Assembly: GCF_036655075.1 (NCBI RefSeq) | Contig: NZ_JAVVQU010000009.1 | Span: forward strand, 1-64,000 | From: Holtiella sp036655075 | GTDB taxonomy: Bacteria > Bacillota > Clostridia > Lachnospirales > Cellulosilyticaceae | DNA length: 64,000 nt | Direction: 5' to 3' | In this document: positions 7,697 through 15,863 of the stretch, piece after piece | Position numbering within the stretch: the first letter of the stretch is position 1 | How the letters are laid out: the number at the start of each line of letters is the position of its first letter | The notes under the pieces: model-generated | Told to the model about the DNA's origin: nothing | The model's database searches: none | What the model saw: only the letters and a program-made list of their open reading frames with translations | Made by a program: the position numbers and the translations under genes

Positions 7697-8776
7697 ATGG
7701 TAACAAAGATATTATTTGTGATTATTGCAGGCTTTCTTCTAATAGGTGGTATAGATTATCTGCTAGGAAATAAGTTAAAGCTTGGTGGACAATTTAAAAA
7801 AGGAATAGAGACAGTGGGTGCACTAAGTTTAAATATGATAGGAATCTATATGTTAGCACCATTATTAGCAAGTGGGCTTATAGGGATGTTAGAACCTATA
7901 GCCAACCTACTAAACATAGATCCTTCTATTATTCCAACTACCTTTTTGGCTGTGGATATGGGCGGGTTGCAACTGGGGAGGCAATTGGCACATACATCAC
8001 AAATGGCGAGCTTTTCAGGAATTCTATTAGCTTCTAATTTAGGGGCTACTTTAAGTTTTTCTATTCCGGTGGCATTAGGCATGGTAAAAAAAGAAGACTT
8101 GCCTTTTTTCTTGAAGGGGTTAGTGATTGCTATGATTACTTTACCAATAGGAAGCTTTGTAGGTGGATTGGTGCAAGGTGTTGAACTTAGCGTGCTCTTT
8201 GTAAATAGCATTCCTCTTTTGGTATTAAGTGGTGTGCTAGGGTTCTGTACACTCAAGTACACAGCGGGCGTTGTCAAATTTTTTGCTGGATTTAGTAAAG
8301 TGATTACGATGATTAGTATTTTAGGACTTATTGCAGTAGGGGTGGAAGTGGTGTTAGGTATAAGTTTTCTACCAAGTACGATGCCCCCATTAGGTGAAGC
8401 TGCAGAAGTGGTTGTCCGTATAGGTATATTTTTAGCAGGTGCTTATCCTATGCTTTATTGTTTGCAAAAAGGCCTTCAAAAGGTCACAAAGCCCTTAGCA
8501 ATACAATTGGGGGTTAATGATACAACCATTGTGGGGATGATTGGTGCATTGGCAAGTAATCTTTTAACTTTTGGAGATTTGGAAGAGATGGACAAGAAGG
8601 GTAAAGTGATGGCAAGTGCCTTTAGTATAAGTGCAGGATTTATGCTAGGTGGGCAGCTGGCATTTGTAAGTGCAATGGAAGAGTCCATGATTTTGCCTTT
8701 TTTAACTTCTAAAATTGTAGCAGGCTTATTAAGCGTGGTGATTGTGTTAAGCGTGTACAACAAAATCAAGGATTGA
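7697..8776 (+). CDS. eutH: EutH-like ethanolamine transporter
   Basis: A 359-residue, highly hydrophobic protein with about ten membrane helices. EutH-like stretches include FLAVDMGGLQLG, SGILLASNLGATLSFSIPVALG, LGVNDTTIVGMIGALASNLLTFG and MASAFSISAGFMLGGQLAFVSAM. EutH brings ethanolamine across the cytoplasmic membrane. It is normally encoded inside a eut operon with ammonia-lyase and microcompartment genes, but none lie nearby. It is 32 bp after the split lysO genes and could be co-transcribed with them. The protein is shorter than the E. coli one (about 408 residues). Substrate in this setting is therefore uncertain. Confidence 0.75.
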   Translation: MVTKILFVIIAGFLLIGGIDYLLGNKLKLGGQFKKGIETVGALSLNMIGIYMLAPLLASGLIGMLEPIANLLNIDPSIIPTTFLAVDMGGLQLGRQLAHTSQMASFSGILLASNLGATLSFSIPVALGMVKKEDLPFFLKGLVIAMITLPIGSFVGGLVQGVELSVLFVNSIPLLVLSGVLGFCTLKYTAGVVKFFAGFSKVITMISILGLIAVGVEVVLGISFLPSTMPPLGEAAEVVVRIGIFLAGAYPMLYCLQKGLQKVTKPLAIQLGVNDTTIVGMIGALASNLLTFGDLEEMDKKGKVMASAFSISAGFMLGGQLAFVSAMEESMILPFLTSKIVAGLLSVVIVLSVYNKIKD

Positions 8777-8860
8777 TGTAAAAAGGATATAATAAGTATA
8801 AAATGGCTTGAACTTGGAAACAATGATAAGGATTAAAATCAATGTTAAAGGAGTTTGAGC

Positions 8861-8965
8861 ATGGCGAAAAACAAGAATAACAAAGACAAAGTAAATACAA
8901 AGAGTAAAAAGGTCAAAAACAACAACTTAGAAGTAGCTGAAGAAATTCAACCTAAGAAAAAATAA
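8861..8965 (+). CDS. Small basic protein, 34 residues, unknown
   Basis: ATG 8861 follows a strong AAAGGAG and opens a 34-residue frame ending TAA 8963-8965. The product begins MAKNKNNKDKVNTKSKK and is about half Lys and Asn, with a short acidic centre (EVAEE) and a Lys tail. A terminator begins 8 bp after the stop, so it is a complete transcription unit end. Small Lys/Asn-rich proteins of this kind occur in clostridia, some related to spore small acid-soluble proteins, but I cannot assign it. Confidence 0.6.
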   Translation: MAKNKNNKDKVNTKSKKVKNNNLEVAEEIQPKKK

Positions 8966-8972
8966 GAGAGTG

Positions 8973-9007
8973 AAATGCACAGGTTCCTTGAACTTGTGCA
9001 TTTTTTT
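8973..9007 (+). terminator. Intrinsic terminator after small basic protein gene
   Basis: AATGCACAGGTTC, a 4-nt loop and GAACTTGTGCATT, followed by TTTTTTT. Confidence 0.9.
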
Positions 9008-9092
9008 CGCTATAGTGAGAATATATATAAGTTTTATATGTTATCTAGATAGTGTATAATAAAAAGAATATAAAGTTAGGGGGAGATGAAAC

Positions 9093-9428
9093 ATGTCAAC
9101 ACAAAAAAACTTTAGTGAACAAGACATAGCGAGTAATAAGGGAATGGCAGCTTTGTCTTATTTGGGTATTTTATTTTTAGTGCCGTTACTTGCAGCAAAA
9201 GAATCGAGGTATGCTCAGTTCCATGCAAATCAAGGAATGGTATTTTTTATTGCATCAATCATTGTACCTGTTGTAGGAAATATTTTAGCGCTTATTCCTT
9301 TCATTGGATGGATTTTTTCGCTTGCAGTGTGGTTCCTAATTACAGCAGGTTTCATTATGGGGCTTGTTAATGCACTACAAGGGCAGGCAAAAGAGTTGCC
9401 ACTCATTGGGCATATCCAACTGATTTAA
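9093..9428 (+). CDS. Small membrane protein, DUF4870-like
   Basis: A 111-residue protein with a soluble start, then AALSYLGILFLVPLLAAKESRYAQFHANQG, a pattern shared with DUF4870 and related small membrane proteins. Two or three long hydrophobic helices follow (about 50-70, 72-105). The FHANQG motif between the helices is the most recognisable part. Function of the family is unknown. The gene is monocistronic, with GGGGGAGA as ribosome binding site, a TATAAT at 9055-9060 upstream and a terminator downstream. Confidence 0.7.
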   Translation: MSTQKNFSEQDIASNKGMAALSYLGILFLVPLLAAKESRYAQFHANQGMVFFIASIIVPVVGNILALIPFIGWIFSLAVWFLITAGFIMGLVNALQGQAKELPLIGHIQLI

Positions 9429-9440
9429 TAACAGTCTATA

Positions 9441-9476
9441 TAAAAGCTTATGTGGTTGAGGCATAAGCTTTTTATT
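9441..9476 (+). terminator. Intrinsic terminator after DUF4870-like gene
   Basis: AAAAGCTTATG, a 9-nt loop and CATAAGCTTTT followed by TTATTTTC. Confidence 0.9.
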
Positions 9477-9550
9477 TTCTTTTTAGACATTTTTTTTAGA
9501 ATATGATAAGCTAGTACTATGATACTTATGATGTAATAGGAGATTAGACA

Positions 9551-10552
9551 ATGAAAATATTATTTGTGACAACGGACTGGATGAAGTACTACGTAGGAGA
9601 AGGAGATGAAGAAAAAGTGGTTCCACTTTGTGGGTACAACTTTCAAAATGTAAATGGGCTTTACTATGGTTATGGAGCAGGGTTAGAAAAGATTAATTTA
9701 GAAAAGCTAGAAGGCGTAAATGAAGAAACTATAGAGATAGAAGATGACCAGGTAAAAGATGTACTTGTTGTATGGTTAGCACCAAATCGTAAAGGTGAAA
9801 CTTGTGTTATAGGGTGGTACAAAAATGCCACAGTATATAGTGATGCGATGACTGAACTTACCTTAGATAGTGAACAATTTGAGAAAACATATACCATTGT
9901 AGCAGCAAGTAAAGGATCAATCTTGCTACCGGTAGAAGAAAGAAGTTATGTGGTAGAAGGATTAGAAGCACCTCTTGCCTATCATATGGAAGAAGCTAAG
10001 CGCGCTGAGCTTTTAAGCTATATTCATAACTATGCAGGAGACTGTATGAATTTAGTCTTAAAAGAAAAAGAACTTACAGGTGTTCTTTCTATCAACATGG
10101 ATTATGAACGCTATTTTTACAAAGCAGATGAGTTCTTAGCAAAAGATGCATACGCAAAAGCTATTCGATGCTTCAACAGAGCAATTCAAGAAGAACCTAA
10201 TGAGACATTAGGGTATGAATGTAAAGCCAGTATTTTACTTAGCCTTAAAATGTATGATGAAGCTTTAGAACTTTATAAAAAAGTTGTAGCACTAGATGAA
10301 AGTAATGATTTAGCTTATTACTGTATTGGGCTTATTCTAGGACTTAAAGGGATGTATGATGATGCCCTCCCTTACTTTGACCAATATTTAGAACGTAGAA
10401 GTCAAGATTATCATGTAGTAGCAGAACGTGCATATATTTACTTTGTTCAAGGAAATAAGGCAAAAGCGGAAGAAGCTATAGAAATGGCTTACAAAAATGA
10501 AAGAGAAAATCCCGTTGTGACACAAATCTATAAACGTATTGTACAAAAATAA
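9551..10552 (+). CDS. TPR protein with an uncharacterised N-terminal domain
   Basis: A 333-residue, apparently cytoplasmic protein with no signal peptide. Residues 1-165 form a beta-rich domain I cannot name, with VVPLCGYNFQNVNG and CVIGWYKNATVYSD as its most distinctive stretches. Residues 185-330 hold about four TPR units, for example YFYKADEFLAKDAYAKAIRCF and DLAYYCIGLILGLKGMYDDA, implying protein-protein contacts. WYKNATVY-type motifs resemble those in PUA/EVE-like or nuclease-linked domains, but that is a weak impression. The gene stands alone between two terminators. No partner gene suggests a role. Confidence 0.65.
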   Translation: MKILFVTTDWMKYYVGEGDEEKVVPLCGYNFQNVNGLYYGYGAGLEKINLEKLEGVNEETIEIEDDQVKDVLVVWLAPNRKGETCVIGWYKNATVYSDAMTELTLDSEQFEKTYTIVAASKGSILLPVEERSYVVEGLEAPLAYHMEEAKRAELLSYIHNYAGDCMNLVLKEKELTGVLSINMDYERYFYKADEFLAKDAYAKAIRCFNRAIQEEPNETLGYECKASILLSLKMYDEALELYKKVVALDESNDLAYYCIGLILGLKGMYDDALPYFDQYLERRSQDYHVVAERAYIYFVQGNKAKAEEAIEMAYKNERENPVVTQIYKRIVQK

Positions 10553-10562
10553 TAAATAGATT

Positions 10563-10610
10563 AAAGCGTAGTTTGGAACGAAAAAATATTCCGAACTACG
10601 CTTTTTTTTT
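10563..10610 (+). terminator. Intrinsic terminator after TPR gene
   Basis: AAAGCGTAGTTTGGAA and TTCCGAACTACGCTTT form a long stem with one mismatch region, followed by a run of T. Confidence 0.9.
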
Positions 10611-10854
10611 AGGTTTAACTAGAATTATGTAAAGTTATAGGAGTGGGTGTAAACAAAGATAACTATAAAAATAATGTTTTTAAGATTAAAATGAAATTTT
10701 TAATAGTAAATTAAATCATATAACAAATAAATTAAAAAAATTTGGAAATTAGTTATGTTAACTTTTAGAAATGAGAGTATAAATTATGAAAGAAAGTAAC
10801 CTTTGTAATATATAACGAATATAAGAAAAATTAAAATTAAATAAAAGTATATTA
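10611..10854 (+). other. AT-rich spacer upstream of the branched-chain amino acid operon
   Basis: I see no coding frame, T-box element or clear hairpin in these 244 bases, which are very rich in A and T. They could carry upstream promoter elements or regulator sites. Confidence 0.5.
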
Positions 10855-10883
10855 TTGACACTATAACAGACAATTGATACAAT
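10855..10883 (+). promoter_or_regulatory. Sigma-A promoter of the ilv-leu operon
   Basis: A consensus TTGACA, exactly 17 bp, and TACAAT. Predicted transcription start is near 10890, about 100 bp before ilvB. No second promoter of this quality is visible before the operon's terminator at 23227. Confidence 0.85.
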
Positions 10884-10895
10884 ACTTATAAATTG

Positions 10896-10910
10896 AATTG
10901 TCAGATAAAT
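10896..10910 (+). promoter_or_regulatory. CodY-like box
   Basis: AATTGTCAGATAAAT differs at 3 of 15 positions from the CodY consensus AATTTTCWGAAAATT. It lies just downstream of the predicted transcription start, where binding would block elongation or initiation. CodY represses branched-chain amino acid genes in many Firmicutes. Three mismatches in AT-rich DNA is weak evidence alone. Confidence 0.35.
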
Positions 10911-10913
10911 GCA

Positions 10914-10991
10914 ATGAAAGAGTTATGTCTCGTCCTTTGTTGGGTGAGATTTTTGTTTATACAAGTTCTATATAAGGAGGTTCAAAGATGA
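10914..10991 (+). CDS. Possible leader peptide of the ilv-leu operon (25 residues)
   Basis: ATG 10914 opens a 25-codon frame beginning MKELCLVLCWVRFLFI and ending in TGA 10989-10991, which overlaps the ilvB start codon as ATGA. Ten of 25 residues are Leu, Val or Ile. The frame spans a terminator-like hairpin, as in ribosome-mediated attenuation of amino acid operons. Against it, no good ribosome binding site precedes the ATG, and short AT-rich frames often encode hydrophobic residues by chance. Confidence 0.35.
   Translation: MKELCLVLCWVRFLFIQVLYKEVQR
10928..10954 (+). terminator. Possible attenuator hairpin in the ilv-leu leader
   Basis: TCTCGTCC, a 6-nt loop and GGGTGAGA form an 8-bp stem with two G-T pairs, followed by TTTTT. 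It sits between the promoter and ilvB inside the possible leader peptide frame. Confidence 0.5.
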
Positions 10992-12595
10992 AATTATCAG
11001 ATGTATTAGTAAGATGTTTAATGGAGGAGGACGTTGATACAGTATTCGGTTATCCAGGTGCGGCAGTCCTATCACTGTATGAATCTTTGCGCGCTTCTTG
11101 TATACACCATGTATTAGTAAGACAAGAACAAGCGGCAGTGCATTCGGCAAGTGGATATGCAAGAACAACGGGTAAAGTAGGCGTATGTATGGCAACATCA
11201 GGACCAGGTGCTACTAACTTGGTAACAGGTATTGCAACAGCTTATATGGATTCTATCCCTATTGTTATTTTTACAGGGCAAGTCAAATCCACACTTATAG
11301 GCAGAGATGTATTCCAAGAAGTAGATATTACAGGATGTACAGAACCGTTTATTAAGCACAGTTACCTTTTGCAAAATCCTAAAGATTTTCCACGTATTGT
11401 AAAAGAAGCTTTTTACATAGCAAGAACAGGTAGACCGGGACCTGTACTCATTGATATTCCTATGGATTTTCAAGATGCACAGATTGAGTTTAACTATCCT
11501 AAGAATGTAGATATTAGAGGTTACAAACCTACTATAAAAGGACATGTGGGACAGATTAAAAGAGCCAGTAAGCTTTTACAACACAGTAAAAAACCACTTA
11601 TTTGTGTAGGGGGAGGTGTGATTCTTGCCCATGCAAAAGAGGAATTGCGTGAGTTAGTTCGAAAATCTAATATTCCGGTGGTACATACTTTAATGGGTAC
11701 AGGCGTACTTGATACCCAATCGCCGTATAACTTAGGAATGATAGGTAGCCATGGTTATGCTCATGCAAACTGGGCTCTAAAAAATGCAGATACTATTCTT
11801 TTTGTAGGGGCACGCATTGCAGACCGTGCAGTGGCTCAGGTAGGTATTCTAGATGAGAATGCCAATATTATTCACATTGATGTAGACCCTGCGGAGATTG
11901 GAAAGATTACGTCAGCCAATATTCCAGTTGTGGGGGATGCAAAGGAAATCTTAAAGGTGATGAATGAAATGGTGGAAGCTGTTGATACGGATGAATGGAG
12001 CAAGACCATTTTGGCATGTAAAAAAGATCAAGTGGATGTGAACTATGAGAAAGGTGTAAACCCTAAAATGGTTATACGTACACTTTCTAACTTATTAGGA
12101 GAAGATGCAATTATTACGGCAGACGTTGGGCAAAACCAGTTTTGGACCATGCGCAATATGGAAATGAAAGGCCAAAGGCAAATGATTTGTTCCGGTGGAC
12201 TTGGGACAATGGGTTACTCCATTCCTGCTTGTATAGGCGCTTGTATAGGGAGTAAGGAGAAAAAAGTTGTAGGTGTATTTGGAGATGGAAGTTTCCAAAT
12301 GAGCTTCTTTGAACTAGGAACACTGATACAAGAGCAGGTCCATCCTATTTTAATTTTATTTAATAATAGTGGACTGGGGATGGTAAGAGAGATTCAGCGT
12401 AAATCTGAATTGAAAGAGTATGGTGTAGGCCTATCTAAAAATCCGGATTTTACAGCTATTGTGCGAGCCTATGGGATTCAGGCAAGAACCATATCGGATC
12501 CAAGTCAAGTGGAAGAGGCACTTCGTGAAGCGGTAGCAAGCCGTGAGCCTTATTTCTTTGAATTCATTGTTAATGATAAAGAAAGTACACTGTAG
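10988..12595 (+). CDS. ilvB: Acetolactate synthase large subunit (first copy)
   Basis: A 535-residue thiamine-diphosphate enzyme that joins two pyruvates to acetolactate, or pyruvate and 2-oxobutyrate to acetohydroxybutyrate, the first common step to Val, Leu and Ile. Visible elements: VFGYPGAAVLSLYESL, the catalytic Glu in RQEQAAVHSASGYAR, and the ThDP/Mg motif starting GDGSFQM (near 434). A small-subunit gene follows 13 bp later, so it is the biosynthetic, feedback-regulated type. It is slightly short for the family (about 550-590). A second large-subunit gene closes this operon at 21544. The start follows AAGGAGG. Confidence 0.93.
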   Translation: MKLSDVLVRCLMEEDVDTVFGYPGAAVLSLYESLRASCIHHVLVRQEQAAVHSASGYARTTGKVGVCMATSGPGATNLVTGIATAYMDSIPIVIFTGQVKSTLIGRDVFQEVDITGCTEPFIKHSYLLQNPKDFPRIVKEAFYIARTGRPGPVLIDIPMDFQDAQIEFNYPKNVDIRGYKPTIKGHVGQIKRASKLLQHSKKPLICVGGGVILAHAKEELRELVRKSNIPVVHTLMGTGVLDTQSPYNLGMIGSHGYAHANWALKNADTILFVGARIADRAVAQVGILDENANIIHIDVDPAEIGKITSANIPVVGDAKEILKVMNEMVEAVDTDEWSKTILACKKDQVDVNYEKGVNPKMVIRTLSNLLGEDAIITADVGQNQFWTMRNMEMKGQRQMICSGGLGTMGYSIPACIGACIGSKEKKVVGVFGDGSFQMSFFELGTLIQEQVHPILILFNNSGLGMVREIQRKSELKEYGVGLSKNPDFTAIVRAYGIQARTISDPSQVEEALREAVASREPYFFEFIVNDKESTL

Positions 12596-12608
12596 AGGAG
12601 GCGAAAGT

Positions 12609-13103
12609 ATGGAAAAACACGTTATATCCGTACTCGTTGAGAACCATTCGGGAGTACTTAGTCGTATATCTGGGTTGTTCAGTAGACGAGGCTACAATAT
12701 TGATAGTTTGTCAGTAGGGGAGACGGATAATCCTTCTATCTCTCGTATGACTATCGTGACAAAAGCAGATAAACAAATACAAGAACAAATCAAGAAACAG
12801 CTTAACAAGCTGGTAGAAGTGATTAAAATTGTAGAATTAGAAGAAAAGGATGCTGTTTACAGAGAATTGGCACTGGTTAAGGTTTGTGCCAATCAAAGTA
12901 ACCGAGCAGAGATTATAGAAATTGCAAATATATTTAGGGCCCATATTGTAGATGTATCAAAAGAGATTTTGATATTAGAAGCAACAGGTGACCAAAGTAA
13001 AATCCATGCCTTAACAGAAATGCTCAGGCCTTATGGAATACGAGAAGTAATCCGTACAGGACTCACGGCACTTCAACGAGGCGAAAAAGAACTAAAAAAC
13101 TAA
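12609..13103 (+). CDS. ilvN: Acetolactate synthase small (regulatory) subunit
   Basis: A 164-residue protein with an N-terminal ACT domain (VISVLVENHSGVLSRISGLF, then RRGYNIDSLSVGET) and the usual C-terminal half. It binds the large subunit and confers valine feedback inhibition. I place the start at ATG 12609, seven bases after GAGGAGG; in-frame ATG codons within the end of ilvB lack a ribosome binding site and would add residues outside the family. It could serve either large subunit in the operon. Confidence 0.93.
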   Translation: MEKHVISVLVENHSGVLSRISGLFSRRGYNIDSLSVGETDNPSISRMTIVTKADKQIQEQIKKQLNKLVEVIKIVELEEKDAVYRELALVKVCANQSNRAEIIEIANIFRAHIVDVSKEILILEATGDQSKIHALTEMLRPYGIREVIRTGLTALQRGEKELKN

Positions 13104-13157
13104 GACTTCCTACAGAAGCCTTATAAATAAAACATATAGATTAGGGAGGATTTATTT

Positions 13158-14159
13158 ATGGCAAAGTTATATTATCAAAAGGATTGTAATTTGAATTTAT
13201 TAAAAGGTAAAAAAGTAGCGATTATTGGTTATGGTAGTCAAGGTCATGCACATGCACTTAATTTACATGAATCAGGTGTGGACGTTATTGTAGGTCTTTA
13301 TGATGGAAGTCCTTCATGGGCTAAAGCCCAAAAAGCTGGTCTTATAGTCATGACGGCTGTAGAGGCTGCAAAAGCTGCAGACTTTATTATGATTCTAATC
13401 AATGATGAAAAACAAGCAAAACTTTATACAGAAAGTATTAAAGAAGGTCTTACAAAAGGTAAAACCCTTGCATTTGCACATGGCTTCAACATTCATTATG
13501 GACAAATCGTACCACCAAGTGACGTAAACGTTGTGATGATTGCGCCTAAAGGACCTGGTCATACAGTAAGAAGTCAATATGAAGAAGGTCGTGGTGTACC
13601 ATGTCTTATTGCTGTATACCAAGATGCTACGGGTAATGCAAAAGACATTGCACTTGCTTATGCAGATGGTATTGGTGGTGCACGTGCAGGTATTCTTGAA
13701 ACAACTTTCAAAGAAGAGACAGAGACAGACCTTTTTGGAGAACAAGCGGTGCTTTGCGGTGGTGTAACAGCACTTATGAAAGCTGGTTTTGAAACATTAG
13801 TAGAAGCAGGCTATCAACCAGAGAGTGCATATTTTGAATGTGTACATGAAATGAAACTTATTGTTGACCTTATTAACCAAGGTGGCTTTGAATATATGAG
13901 ATATTCTATCTCTGATACAGCAGAATACGGTGACTACACAGTAGGGCCACGTATTATTACAGAAGATACCAAAAAAGAAATGAAGAAAGTACTTACAGAA
14001 ATTCAAGATGGTACGTTTGCAAAAAACTGGATTTTGGAAAATCAAGCAAATCGTCCTTACTTCCGTTCAATCCGTCGTATCGAAGCGGAGCACCAAGTTG
14101 AAACAGTAGGAAAAGAACTTAGAAAAATGATGAGCTGGATTAAAGAAGACGATAAATAA
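13158..14159 (+). CDS. ilvC: Ketol-acid reductoisomerase (class I)
   Basis: A 333-residue enzyme that isomerises and reduces acetolactate or acetohydroxybutyrate. The nucleotide-binding motif is GYGSQGHAHALNL (residues 24-36). Catalytic Asp and Glu lie in DLFGEQ (191-196). The length is normal for class I. The loop after the second strand reads VGLYDGSPSW (45-54), where NADPH-using relatives usually have an Arg and other basic or Ser residues (for example VGLRKGSKSW). An Asp at 49 and no Arg would favour NADH, so this may be one of the rarer NADH-preferring KARIs. The cofactor call is inferred. Confidence 0.95.
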   Translation: MAKLYYQKDCNLNLLKGKKVAIIGYGSQGHAHALNLHESGVDVIVGLYDGSPSWAKAQKAGLIVMTAVEAAKAADFIMILINDEKQAKLYTESIKEGLTKGKTLAFAHGFNIHYGQIVPPSDVNVVMIAPKGPGHTVRSQYEEGRGVPCLIAVYQDATGNAKDIALAYADGIGGARAGILETTFKEETETDLFGEQAVLCGGVTALMKAGFETLVEAGYQPESAYFECVHEMKLIVDLINQGGFEYMRYSISDTAEYGDYTVGPRIITEDTKKEMKKVLTEIQDGTFAKNWILENQANRPYFRSIRRIEAEHQVETVGKELRKMMSWIKEDDK

Positions 14160-14190
14160 GATGATAAATGAGTAAAGGAGGGCTTTTATT

Positions 14191-15717
14191 ATGGCAAAAG
14201 CTATTAAAATTTTTGACACTACACTTAGAGACGGCGAACAATCACCAGGATGTAGTATGAACCTAAGCGAAAAACTGGAGATGGCACTACAACTAGAAAG
14301 ACTAGGCGTGAATGTGATTGAAGCAGGTTTTGCAATTGCCTCACCTGGTGATTTCCAATCCGTAAGTCAAATTGCGAAAGTTGTTAAGAATACAACAGTA
14401 GCCAGCCTAGCAAGAGCTCTCGAAAAAGATATAGATGCAGCGGCACAGTCACTTAAAAATGCGGCTTACCCACGTATTCATACTTTTATTGCTACATCAG
14501 ATATTCATATGCAATACAAACTTAAAAAATCTAAAGAGGAAGTCCTACAAACAGCGGTAGAGATGGTTAAGTACGCTAAAAAGTACTGTGGGGATGTAGA
14601 GTTCTCGGCAGAGGATGCTTCAAGAAGTAATCCAGCTTTCCTCTATCAAATTTTTGAAGCTGTTATTGAGGCTGGTGCTACGGTTATTAACGTTCCAGAT
14701 ACGGTAGGCTATACAAGTCCAGAAGAGTTTTATGCACTGATTCAAGGCATACGTCAAAATGTAGCCAATGTTGATAAAGTAGATATTTCTGTGCATTGTC
14801 ATAATGACTTAGGCTTAGCAGTGGCTAACTCTCTTTCTGCTATTAAGGCAGGTGCAACACAAGTTGAATGTACTGTGAATGGTATAGGAGAACGTGCAGG
14901 TAATGCGGCACTTGAAGAGCTAGTGATGAATCTAGGCCTTCGAAAAGACCTTTATAATATAGGCACAGAAATTAATACAAAAGAAATTTATAAAACAAGT
15001 AAGCTACTTAGTAGTATTACAGGGGTTAAAGTACAACCAAACAAAGCAATCGTAGGGGAAAATGCTTTTGCACATGAATCTGGTATTCATCAACATGGTG
15101 TACTTGCGAACAAAGAGACTTATGAGATTATGACACCAGAGTCTATAGGCCTTACGGAGAATAAAATGGTACTGGGCAAACATTCTGGACGCCATGCCTT
15201 TGTAGACCGCATAGAGACTATGGGTTATATCCTAGAAGAAGATACGTTGAATAAAGCATTTGAGCAATTTAAGGCTTTAGCAGATAAGAAGAAAGTCGTA
15301 TCGGATAAAGATATTGAAGCGCTGGTACGTCGTAAGACAATTGTGATTCCACAAACGTATACATTAGATCGCTTTGTAGTCAATTCGGGGAATACGATTA
15401 CAGCAACCTCTTCTGTACGTCTTTACTGTAAGACAGGTGCGGTACTTGAAGATGTGATGTCTTCTTATGATGGACCGATTGATGCCTCTTTCAAAGCGAT
15501 TGATAAGATGGTAGGTAAGAAGTTTACACTAGAAGACTTCGTTATCAATTCTGTTACAGGTGGTGCAGATGCACAAGGTGAGGTAACTCTTAAAATTAAG
15601 TGTAAGAATAAAACATATAATGGACATGGCGTGAGTATGGATATTGTAGAAGCAAGTATTTTAGCTTATATATCTGCCATTAACAATATGCTTTATGATT
15701 TAGAAAGTATGAAATAA
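14191..15717 (+). CDS. leuA: 2-isopropylmalate synthase
   Basis: A 508-residue enzyme that condenses acetyl-CoA with 2-oxoisovalerate, the first committed step to leucine. The catalytic barrel has TTLRDGEQSPG (residues 10-20), the metal-binding HCHNDLGLAVANS (near 203) and GIGERAGNAALEE (near 232). The C-terminal 120 residues form the leucine-binding regulatory domain, so feedback inhibition by leucine is expected. Citramalate synthase is the main alternative, but the surrounding leuCDB genes favour LeuA. Start after AAAGGAGGG. Confidence 0.93.
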   Translation: MAKAIKIFDTTLRDGEQSPGCSMNLSEKLEMALQLERLGVNVIEAGFAIASPGDFQSVSQIAKVVKNTTVASLARALEKDIDAAAQSLKNAAYPRIHTFIATSDIHMQYKLKKSKEEVLQTAVEMVKYAKKYCGDVEFSAEDASRSNPAFLYQIFEAVIEAGATVINVPDTVGYTSPEEFYALIQGIRQNVANVDKVDISVHCHNDLGLAVANSLSAIKAGATQVECTVNGIGERAGNAALEELVMNLGLRKDLYNIGTEINTKEIYKTSKLLSSITGVKVQPNKAIVGENAFAHESGIHQHGVLANKETYEIMTPESIGLTENKMVLGKHSGRHAFVDRIETMGYILEEDTLNKAFEQFKALADKKKVVSDKDIEALVRRKTIVIPQTYTLDRFVVNSGNTITATSSVRLYCKTGAVLEDVMSSYDGPIDASFKAIDKMVGKKFTLEDFVINSVTGGADAQGEVTLKIKCKNKTYNGHGVSMDIVEASILAYISAINNMLYDLESMK

Positions 15718-15733
15718 AGAGTGAAAAGCTGAG

Positions 15734-15765
15734 AGTGCAGGGACTATGAAATTAGGCCTTGCACT
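15734..15765 (+). other. Intercistronic hairpin between leuA and leuC
   Basis: AGTGCAGGG and CCTTGCACT form a 9-bp stem with one G-T pair. It lacks a full T-run. It may tune transcript stability or partially terminate within the 146-bp gap. Confidence 0.45.
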
Positions 15766-15863
15766 TTATGCAATTTAGATATATTTCCATAATAAGGAAA
15801 ATAAAGTATAAGGGTTATATCGGATAGTCATAAAAATTAGAACTTAAAAAGGAGGAACACAGT

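Noticed and set aside
10611..10987. T-box leader for the ilv-leu operon
   Set aside because: No GGTGGNACCGCG-like element or TTTGAG-linked specifier loop occurs here; the only functional-looking T-box is at 57987-58243.
14191..15717. Citramalate synthase instead of LeuA
   Set aside because: The two are close relatives, but the gene sits between ilvC and leuCDB and has the usual IPMS length with a leucine-binding domain.
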